From Ruminococcus sp. FMBCY1 (GTDB lineage: Bacteria > Bacillota > Clostridia > Oscillospirales > Acutalibacteraceae): DNA of 64,000 nt. Positions 57,791-64,000 of this stretch are shown here, in pieces. Both the position numbers and the translations under genes were made by a program. The notes beneath the pieces are model-generated. The model was given only the letters and a program-made list of their open reading frames with translations. It ran no database searches and was not told the DNA's origin. The stretch lies in the NCBI RefSeq assembly GCF_023921805.1, contig NZ_CP074197.1, forward strand, positions 2,108,001-2,172,000, given 5' to 3'. Numbering within the stretch: the stretch's first letter is position 1; every line of letters starts with the position of its first letter.

Positions 57791-59068
57791 ATGGTTTACA
57801 ACGAAAGTAAATATAATAAAAATTGGAAAACTATGAAACTTTCTGATTTAGGTGAATTTGCAAGAGGAAAATCAACACACCGTCCAAGGAACGACAAGAA
57901 CTTGTTTGAGGGTGGCGGGTATCCATTAGTACAAACAGGTGAAATTAAAGAAGCAAACCTATATATTACGCATCACACTCAAGAATACGGGGAATTTGGG
58001 TTACAACAAAGCAAATTATGGGATGCAGAGACTTTGTGCATTACGATTGCGGCTAACATCGCAGAAACAGCATTACTTGCTTATCCTATGTGTTTTCCGG
58101 ATAGTGTAGTTGGTTTTAAGGCTTATAAAGAAGTTTCATCTGAAAAATTTATGTATTATGTATTTGATTTTATTAGAAATTCAATACAGAATGCAGCTTC
58201 AGGAAGTACACAGGATAATATAAATATTGATTATCTAACATCCCTTGATTTTAAGGTGCCTGATAAAATAGCACAAGATAAAATGGTTGAATTATTATCA
58301 GCGATTGATGAAAAAATTTTAATGAATAGTAAGATAAACGATAATTTAGCATACCAACTCAAAGATATTTATAATTATTGGTTTAATCAGTTTGATTTTC
58401 CTCATAACGACAAACATCAGTATAAGGCTGATGGAGGACTGATGATATGGAATGATAAAATCAAACGTAAGATTCCAGCTGGTTGGGAGATAAAATCATT
58501 TGGCGAGTTATGTTCTCTTCGCAACGGTATCAACTACGATAAGAGTGTTGAAGGAGACAAAATGTATAGAATAATAAATGTACGAAATATATCTTCCTCC
58601 GACCTCATATTAAATGAAAATGACTTGGATGAAATAAGTCTTCCACAAAAACAAGGCAATAAGTACTGTGTGTCTGAGAACAGTATTATCGTCGCACGAA
58701 GTGGTATACCGGGAGCTACAAGAATCCTGCAAAAACCAAGTAGCAATATTATTTTTTGTGGATTTATTATCTGCTGTACTCCTTGTGATGATATATATAA
58801 ATATTACTTAATGTTCTACCTGAAACAGTTAGAAGGTAGTGCCGCTACCAAAACAGGAGGTTCAATTTTGCAGAATGTGAGTCAAGATACACTAAGTAAC
58901 TTGCCTGTTCCTATTCCACCACAATCATTGTTGCGAGAGTTTAATCAAATTGTTTCGCAATCTTTGGAGCTTATTCATAGTAATATGCAAGAAAATACAC
59001 AATTATTGAAACTCCGTGACTGGCTTTTACCTATGCTAATGAACGGTCAAGCTACCATCAGCGACTGA
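57791..59068 (+). CDS. hsdS: HsdS specificity subunit, full length
   Basis: A 425-aa subunit with two recognition domains: the first at 10-175 (WKTMKLSDLGEFARGKSTHRPRN), the central helix with DKMVELLSAIDEKILMNSKINDNLAYQL carrying site C, the second at 225-395 (GWEIKSFGELCSLRNGINYD) and the end LRDWLLPMLMNGQATISD carrying site D. It decides which DNA sequence HsdM and HsdR act on. AAGGAG supports ATG 57791. It is expressed from the recombinase side rather than directly behind hsdM, so its level may differ. Confidence 0.92.
   Translation: MVYNESKYNKNWKTMKLSDLGEFARGKSTHRPRNDKNLFEGGGYPLVQTGEIKEANLYITHHTQEYGEFGLQQSKLWDAETLCITIAANIAETALLAYPMCFPDSVVGFKAYKEVSSEKFMYYVFDFIRNSIQNAASGSTQDNINIDYLTSLDFKVPDKIAQDKMVELLSAIDEKILMNSKINDNLAYQLKDIYNYWFNQFDFPHNDKHQYKADGGLMIWNDKIKRKIPAGWEIKSFGELCSLRNGINYDKSVEGDKMYRIINVRNISSSDLILNENDLDEISLPQKQGNKYCVSENSIIVARSGIPGATRILQKPSSNIIFCGFIICCTPCDDIYKYYLMFYLKQLEGSAATKTGGSILQNVSQDTLSNLPVPIPPQSLLREFNQIVSQSLELIHSNMQENTQLLKLRDWLLPMLMNGQATISD
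58335..58350 (+). repeat. Inversion site C
   Basis: TAAACGATAATTTAGC in the codons for INDNLA of the full-length hsdS; inverse of site B. Confidence 0.85.
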
Positions 59069-59087
59069 TACGGTAAATTATCGTTTA
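59011..59087 (-). repeat. Inversion repeat D
   Basis: Inverted 77-bp partner of repeat A, ending with GGTAAATTATCGTTTA (59072-59087). It covers the last codons and stop of the full-length hsdS. Confidence 0.85.
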
Positions 59088-59115
59088 GAACGGAAATCAC
59101 AGAAAGGAGCATAGA

Positions 59116-60645
59116 ATGATGGCAAAGCAAAAGACCTATATCGCAATCGACCTGAAATCATTCTACGCTTCTGTGGAATGTAAGGAACGAAATCGCGACC
59201 CATTGACTACAAATCTTGTGGTTGCGGATAAAAGCAGGACAGAGAAAACTATCTGCCTTGCGGTATCTCCGTCATTAAAAAGTTATGGGATACCCGGTAG
59301 ACCAAGATTGTTTGAAGTTGTTCAAAAGGTCACGGAAGCAAATAACAACCGCAGATGGAAAGCACCAAACAGAACATTTACCGGTTCTTCCGATGACAAG
59401 GCAGAGTTGGATGCAAATCCTACATTGGAGATAGATTATATCGTTGCTCCTCCTCGTATGGCATATTATATGGAGTATAGCACAAGAATTTATAATGTTT
59501 ATCTCAAATATGTTGCACCAGAGGATATATTTCATTATTCAATCGACGAAGTGTTTATGGATGTGACTGATTATCTGAAAACCTATCGTATGACTGCAAG
59601 AGAACTTGCTATGACGATGATACAGGATGTCTTGAAAACAACTGGTATAACTGCAACCGCAGGAATCGGTACGAATATGTATCTCTGCAAGATTGCGATG
59701 GATATTGTGGCAAAGCATATCGAGCCAGATAAGAACGGTGTGCGTATTGCTGAACTTGATGAAATGTCATACCGTAAGAAACTATGGAGTCATCGCCCGA
59801 TAACCGATTTCTGGAGAGTCGGAAATGGTTATGCGAAGAAGTTAGAGGAACACGGACTTTATACAATGGGCGATATTGCAAGATGTTCTATCGGAAAGCC
59901 GAATGAACTGTATAACGAGGAATTGCTGTACAAGCTGTTCGGTATCAATGCGGAACTGCTCATAGACCACGCTTGGGGATATGAGCCTTGTACAATGGAG
60001 CAGGTCAAAGCATATAAGCCAGAAACAAACAGTGTATCTTCCGGTCAGGTGTTGCATTGCCCTTATGATTATGAAAAGGCAAAGTTGATTGTAAAAGAAA
60101 TGACCGACCAAATGGTGCTTGATTTGGTGGATAAAGGAGTTGTAACTGACCAACTTGTGTTGACAATCGGCTATGATATTGAAAATTTAAGTAATTCGAA
60201 CCTAAAAAATCAATACAAAGGCGAGATTACGATTGACCGATATGGACGCAAAGTTCCAAAGCACGCACACGGAACAGCAAATCTGAAGAAAAAGACGTCC
60301 TCTACTCGATTGATTACCAATGCTGTGATGGATTTATACGACAGAATAGTTGACGAGAATTTACTTGTCCGCAGGATAACAATAACAGCAAATAAACTTG
60401 TAGATGAAAATTCTGTCAAACAGGAAGATGAATATCAGCAGCTTGACCTGTTTACCGATTACGAAGCACTGAAGAAGAAGCAAGCGGAGGAAGAAGAAAA
60501 ATTGGAACGGGAAAGGCGTATGCAAGAAGCAATGCTTAGTATCAAAAAGAAGTTTGGTAAGAATGCTGTGTTAAAAGGAATGAACCTTGAAGAAGGTGCA
60601 ACCGCCAAAGACCGAAACGATCAAATCGGCGGTCATAAGGCTTAA
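59116..60645 (+). CDS. Y-family DNA polymerase (UmuC/DinB type)
   Basis: A 509-aa translesion polymerase. Palm motif YIAIDLKSFYASVECKERNRDP (metal Asp), later YSIDEVFMDVTDYL (Asp-Glu pair), the fingers region, helix-hairpin FWRVGNGYAKKLEEHGLYTMGDIA, little-finger domain, and QLDLF near residue 440, a beta-clamp binding motif. Such polymerases are common cargo on ICEs and may help to copy or repair incoming DNA. AAAGGAG precedes ATG 59116 (ATG 59119 is possible). Its usual partner, a YolD-like protein, is 1.4 kb downstream at 62113. Confidence 0.93.
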   Translation: MMAKQKTYIAIDLKSFYASVECKERNRDPLTTNLVVADKSRTEKTICLAVSPSLKSYGIPGRPRLFEVVQKVTEANNNRRWKAPNRTFTGSSDDKAELDANPTLEIDYIVAPPRMAYYMEYSTRIYNVYLKYVAPEDIFHYSIDEVFMDVTDYLKTYRMTARELAMTMIQDVLKTTGITATAGIGTNMYLCKIAMDIVAKHIEPDKNGVRIAELDEMSYRKKLWSHRPITDFWRVGNGYAKKLEEHGLYTMGDIARCSIGKPNELYNEELLYKLFGINAELLIDHAWGYEPCTMEQVKAYKPETNSVSSGQVLHCPYDYEKAKLIVKEMTDQMVLDLVDKGVVTDQLVLTIGYDIENLSNSNLKNQYKGEITIDRYGRKVPKHAHGTANLKKKTSSTRLITNAVMDLYDRIVDENLLVRRITITANKLVDENSVKQEDEYQQLDLFTDYEALKKKQAEEEEKLERERRMQEAMLSIKKKFGKNAVLKGMNLEEGATAKDRNDQIGGHKA

Positions 60646-60676
60646 ACAAATCTAAATATGAAGGAGGAATATTTCA

Positions 60677-61288
60677 ATGAGCTTTTTTGAAAATACTCGT
60701 AAGCCACAAGGATTCGGTGGAAAATTGATGACAAAGATGATGAACAGCGGCCACTACAGGCTATCACAATGGGGGTTCTCGAATATCTCTGTAAATCCGG
60801 ACGCTGAGGTGCTGGATGTTGGCTGCGGAGGTGGTGCAAACATTGCGGTCTGGCTGAGCAAATGCAGGAATGGCCATGTGACAGGATTGGATTATTCGGA
60901 GGTTAGTGTGTCAGAATCTGGAAAATTGAACGCTGCCGCTATTCAACAGGAAAAATGCAAGGTTATTCAGGGAGATGTATCTGACATCCCATTTCCAGAT
61001 GCAAAATTTGATTATGTCTCAGCTTTTGAGACGGTTTACTTCTGGCCAGAATTGAAAAAATGCTTTTCTGAGGTAAATCGTGTTCTGAAAGACGGAGGAA
61101 CCTTCCTAATTTGTAACGAGAGCGACGGAATGAATGCCTCAGACGATAAATGGACAAAGATAATTGATGGTATGAAGATTTATAATTGTGATCAACTTGT
61201 CACCGCTTTAAAAGAAGCAGGTTTTATGGAAATAAAACCATATGCAGATGCCAAAAAGCATTGGCTTTGTATTGTGGCAACAAAATAG
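60677..61288 (+). CDS. Class I SAM-dependent methyltransferase, 203 aa
   Basis: Motif I VLDVGCGGGANIAVWLS, GLDYSEVSVSESGKLN, VIQGDVSDIPFPDAKFDYVSAFETVYFW and VLKDGGTFLICNESDG form a complete UbiE-like fold. AAGGAGGA precedes ATG 60677. Substrate unknown. It is placed between the polymerase gene and its YolD partner, so with the next gene it looks like an inserted cargo pair. Confidence 0.82.
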   Translation: MSFFENTRKPQGFGGKLMTKMMNSGHYRLSQWGFSNISVNPDAEVLDVGCGGGANIAVWLSKCRNGHVTGLDYSEVSVSESGKLNAAAIQQEKCKVIQGDVSDIPFPDAKFDYVSAFETVYFWPELKKCFSEVNRVLKDGGTFLICNESDGMNASDDKWTKIIDGMKIYNCDQLVTALKEAGFMEIKPYADAKKHWLCIVATK

Positions 61289-61352
61289 ATAAATATACAA
61301 TTTGTAGAATTCAAAAATTTAATGTGAATTGAAATTTGCGTGGAGGAAAAGG

Positions 61353-62057
61353 TTGAAAGAGTTTTTAAAAGAAACCCATATGCTAGATTTTAATGATTCC
61401 AGAATTCAATCACTAATAGAGAATAGAGGCTGGAAGGATCTGGAGCAGTTTGAATGCATTAAAGCCATATATTTATACGTTAGGGATGAGATTTTATTCG
61501 GCTACAATATTGATGACAGCATATCTGCATCCAAAGTTTTAAGTGATGGATATGGTCAATGTAATACAAAAGGTACTTTATTTATGGCGTTGCTTAGGGC
61601 ATGTAAAATACCATGTAGGGTGCATGGGTTTACAATAGATAAGCAATTGCAAAAAGGAGCAATGACAGGAATTGTTTATAAAAATGCTCCGCAGAATGTT
61701 TTTCATAGTTGGGTTGAAGTGTACTTAGATGATACATGGTATGAACTTGAAGCATTTATTTTAGATAAGAAATATTTGAATAAGCTGCAAAAAATAAATA
61801 GCCAATGTTCTGGTGCATTTTGTGGTTATGGTGTGGCGGTAAAAGATTTTCAGAATCCAGTGATTGATTTTGAAAGAAATAATACTTATATACAAAGTGA
61901 AGGAATCAATCAAGATTTTGGAATATATAATTCACCAGATGAGTTACTTACAGAGCATCATCAGGAAATGTCGATAGTAAAAGCATTTGCATACCGTCAT
62001 TTCGGTAGACATCTCATGAATAAAAATGTTAAGAGAATCAGAGATGCGAAAGTTTAA
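61353..62057 (+). CDS. Transglutaminase-like cysteine-protease-fold protein
   Basis: A 234-aa protein with the Cys-His-Asp fold: DGYGQCNTKGTLFMALLRACKIPCRVHGF (nucleophile Cys near 77), VFHSWVEVYLDDTWYELEAF (His and Asp-like residue near 125-140), preceded by CIKAIYLYVRDEI. It lacks a signal peptide, so it acts inside the cell; possible reactions are peptide hydrolysis or cross-linking. TTG 61353 has GGAGG 8 bases upstream; another in-frame TTG at 61329 precedes that site. The DNA is more AT-rich than the neighbours. Confidence 0.78.
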   Translation: MKEFLKETHMLDFNDSRIQSLIENRGWKDLEQFECIKAIYLYVRDEILFGYNIDDSISASKVLSDGYGQCNTKGTLFMALLRACKIPCRVHGFTIDKQLQKGAMTGIVYKNAPQNVFHSWVEVYLDDTWYELEAFILDKKYLNKLQKINSQCSGAFCGYGVAVKDFQNPVIDFERNNTYIQSEGINQDFGIYNSPDELLTEHHQEMSIVKAFAYRHFGRHLMNKNVKRIRDAKV

Positions 62058-62112
62058 AAATAATGCTTAGTGGCAAAATCCAGTTTGCCGAGTAAAGGAG
62101 GTGCTGCAACAG

Positions 62113-62544
62113 ATGGACAATCATTCTTATGATGATATAATCAATCTTCCACATCCGACATCAAGGAACCATCCTCGTATGTCGCTTCACGACAGAGCAG
62201 CACAGTTTGCTCCTTTTGCGGCACTTACAGGACACGATGCAGCTATTAAGGAAACTGCAAGGTTAACGGATGAACGGTTAGAGTTGAGCGATGAGGTCAT
62301 TATGAAATTGAATGACCAGTTAAATATGATTAGAGATAATATCGGCACAGAACAGGAAGTATCAATAACTTATTTCGTGCCTGATGACAAAAAATCCGGA
62401 GGAGCATATCTCACGCATTCCGGTATAGTGAAAAAGATTGATGAATTTGAACGCAAACTGATTATGCAGGATGAAACAGTTATCCCGATTGAACAAATCA
62501 GCGAGATACAGGGAGAAATGTTCAGAGGACTATATGAGTCATAG
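62113..62544 (+). CDS. YolD-like protein (partner of the Y-family polymerase)
   Basis: A 143-aa protein: YDDIINLPHPTSRNHPRMSLHDRAAQFAPFAALTGHDAAI is the YolD-like signature of element-borne forms; the second half is beta-rich (VSITYFVPDDKKSGGAYLTHSGIVKKID). It is usually encoded directly after a UmuC-type polymerase. AAAGGAGGTG supports ATG 62113 rather than the GTG at 62101. Confidence 0.85.
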   Translation: MDNHSYDDIINLPHPTSRNHPRMSLHDRAAQFAPFAALTGHDAAIKETARLTDERLELSDEVIMKLNDQLNMIRDNIGTEQEVSITYFVPDDKKSGGAYLTHSGIVKKIDEFERKLIMQDETVIPIEQISEIQGEMFRGLYES

Positions 62545-62561
62545 CTTGGAAAGGGCAAACA

Positions 62562-63548
62562 ATGGAAACAAAACCAAGAATATTATACTTAAAGAAAATA
62601 TTAGAGGAACGAACGGACGAGGAACATCCGCTTTCGACGACGCAGCTAATCAATATATTGGCTGATGAATACGGGTTTTCAGCGCATAGAACTACTGTTA
62701 CGAAAGACATTGCAGCACTTCAGGAGTTTGGAATGGATATTGTTACTATCCATTCTACTCAAAGCAAATACTTTGTAGCCAATCGTAAGTTTGAATTGCC
62801 GGAACTGAAACTGCTGATAGACGCAGTAGAGTCATCGAAGTTCATTACAAAGAAGAAAAGCGAAACTCTGATTGAGAAGATACATACGATGACCAGCCCG
62901 GGGCAGGTGGCAAAGTTGAAGCGTAATAACTATGTGGTCAATCGAATTAAGCCGGATAATGAGCAGATATATTACATCATCGACGCTATAAATGACGCCA
63001 TCAACGCAGGTAAACAGATTTCTTTCCAGTATTATGATTATACCGGATTAAAGAAAAAGGTTCTGAAGAATAAGGGCGAGGTATATAAGCTGAGTCCGTA
63101 TAAACTTCTCTGGTGTGGGGACTATTATTATGTTCTCGGATATTCTGAGAAGAAAAGCAAGGTTATCAATTTCAGGGTAGACCGTATTGCTTTCAAGCCA
63201 GAGATATTGGATAAAGATATTGTTCCTATGCCTGATGATTTTGATATTGAGAATTACACAAAGGAAGTTTTCTTTATGTTTTCAGGCGAAAAAGTCCTTG
63301 TGGATTTACGATGTGATAACAGCTTGATGAAAACAATGGTTGACCGTTTCGGCGAGGAAGTAACTACACTTGCTTACGATATGACGTCATTCAGAATACA
63401 GACCGAAGTGTCTGCAAGTCCGACTTTCTTCGGTTGGGTGTTTGGCTTTAATGGCAAGGTACAGATACTTGCACCGGAAAGTGTAAAAGAACAGTACAGA
63501 AAGATGATTGCACAAGCCGATGAGGATATGCAACAAAGCAGAGATTGA
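62562..63548 (+). CDS. WYL-domain transcriptional regulator
   Basis: A 328-aa DNA-binding protein: winged helix at 5-75 (LSTTQLINILADEYGFSAHRTTVTKDIAALQEFGMDI), WYL domain at 145-225 (GKQISFQYYDYTG, YKLSPYKLLWCGDYYYVLGYSEKKSKVINFRVDRI), and the WCX-type end. WYL regulators sense nucleic-acid or nucleotide signals and often control defence and DNA-damage genes. It lies 17 bp after the YolD gene and likely shares its transcript. Confidence 0.88.
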   Translation: METKPRILYLKKILEERTDEEHPLSTTQLINILADEYGFSAHRTTVTKDIAALQEFGMDIVTIHSTQSKYFVANRKFELPELKLLIDAVESSKFITKKKSETLIEKIHTMTSPGQVAKLKRNNYVVNRIKPDNEQIYYIIDAINDAINAGKQISFQYYDYTGLKKKVLKNKGEVYKLSPYKLLWCGDYYYVLGYSEKKSKVINFRVDRIAFKPEILDKDIVPMPDDFDIENYTKEVFFMFSGEKVLVDLRCDNSLMKTMVDRFGEEVTTLAYDMTSFRIQTEVSASPTFFGWVFGFNGKVQILAPESVKEQYRKMIAQADEDMQQSRD

Positions 63549-63657
63549 AACGCAGAAAGCGATGTTTTATCTGCAACAAAAGGAAAATTAGGAACATGGA
63601 TTAGAGTAATATGAGTCCGCTTTGCGAAAAGTAATCAGGGAAACGGAGGACAATTCT

Positions 63658-64000
63658 ATGACAGATAACACAAACAAAGGCTTTTGGGAAAGAATGGCAA
63701 GAATATATACTGCATTTATGTCAAAAAACGATACTGCTTATCGGCAAATCTGCAAACTGTCAGAACAGTATATAGACAGTGAGAAGTCTGTCTTGGAATT
63801 GGCTTGCGGAACGGGACAGATTACCTTTTTAATGACAGGAAAATCCGGCTCTTGGGAAGCAACAGATTACTCGGAAAATATGATAATAGAAGCTGAAAAA
63901 CGCAATCAAGGCGAACACAAATGTGAACAGCTCCGCTTTTGTGTGCAGGACGCAACGAATTTGACTTATGAAGATGAAAAATTTGATGTTGTTGTGATTG
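63658..64000 (+). CDS. Class I SAM-dependent methyltransferase, 5' part (cut by window edge)
   Basis: From ATG 63658 the open frame runs off the window after 114 codons: NKGFWERMARIYTAFM, SVLELACGTGQITFLM, WEATDYSENMIIEAEKR, LRFCVQDATNLTYEDEKFDVVVI. It is a relative of the methyltransferase at 17008-17631 with the same order of motifs. GGAGGA precedes the start. The 109-bp spacer before it shows no clear promoter. Confidence 0.8.
   Translation, partial: MTDNTNKGFWERMARIYTAFMSKNDTAYRQICKLSEQYIDSEKSVLELACGTGQITFLMTGKSGSWEATDYSENMIIEAEKRNQGEHKCEQLRFCVQDATNLTYEDEKFDVVVI

Noticed and set aside
59080-59115. LexA/SOS box before the Y-family polymerase
   Set aside because: No CGAAC-N4-GTTCG-type sequence is present; the stretch is the end of inversion repeat D.
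1-64000. CRISPR arrays, tRNA or rRNA genes
   Set aside because: No regularly spaced repeats with unique spacers and no tRNA-like cloverleaf or rRNA sequence was seen while reading the window.

Overview
The window looks like a chromosome segment of a low-GC gut-type Clostridia (Oscillospirales/Ruminococcaceae-like) carrying two nested generations of mobile DNA. The host backbone is only the first 5.3 kb: the 3' end of ftsX, a PcsB/EnvC-type M23 murein hydrolase, an unrecognised gene, greA behind a consensus sigma-A promoter, and a lysS whose product carries an extra C-terminal tRNA-binding domain. The organism assignment is an inference from gene types and base composition.

At 5732-13923 an 8.2-kb, GC-richer mobilizable element of the Tn4451 type has inserted into a small xre-family regulator gene. 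Its two ends can be read precisely: a GG core flanked by 21-bp half-sites that form a near-perfect palindrome when rejoined, and an empty site that restores the regulator in frame (168 aa). It carries a large serine recombinase, TnpW, a MobV relaxase with a recognisable MobV-type nick sequence at the left end, a Cys-rich VLP protein, a frameshifted RepA-type initiator, an XRE regulator, a frameshifted MTA/SAH nucleosidase and an aminoglycoside 6-adenylyltransferase (streptomycin resistance family).

From about 14.4 kb to the end of the window lies a Tn1549/CTn-type integrative conjugative element whose own integrase and ends are not seen here. Its parts are: an accessory stretch (five-zinc-ribbon putative nuclease, two SAM methyltransferases; 14.4-17.7 kb); a boxA-like sequence plus about 290 nt of highly folded leader in front of parA/parB (17.9-20 kb); a lipoprotein, a giant thioester/Cna-B surface protein and small genes (20-26 kb); a 2613-aa methyltransferase/helicase with a tnpV gene overprinted in another frame; primase-like and DUF3846 proteins; a putative oriT, MobC and MOBP relaxase (35-37 kb); and the type IV transfer apparatus (PcfB, VirD4, Maff2, VirB6-like, PrgI, VirB4, class B sortase, lysozyme-CHAP hydrolase; 37-48.9 kb).

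The last part (49-64 kb) is cargo: two small XRE regulators, a complete type I restriction-modification locus with a tyrosine recombinase and four copies of a 16-bp site arranged so that hsdS segments can invert, a Y-family DNA polymerase and YolD-like protein separated by a methyltransferase and a transglutaminase-like gene, a WYL regulator, and the start of another methyltransferase at the window edge.

The points most worth a second look are the boxA plus structured leader upstream of the transfer region, the overprinted tnpV, the four-site hsdS inversion system, and the precisely readable attachment and transfer sites of the small element. All family names come from reading motifs by eye; no database search was run.
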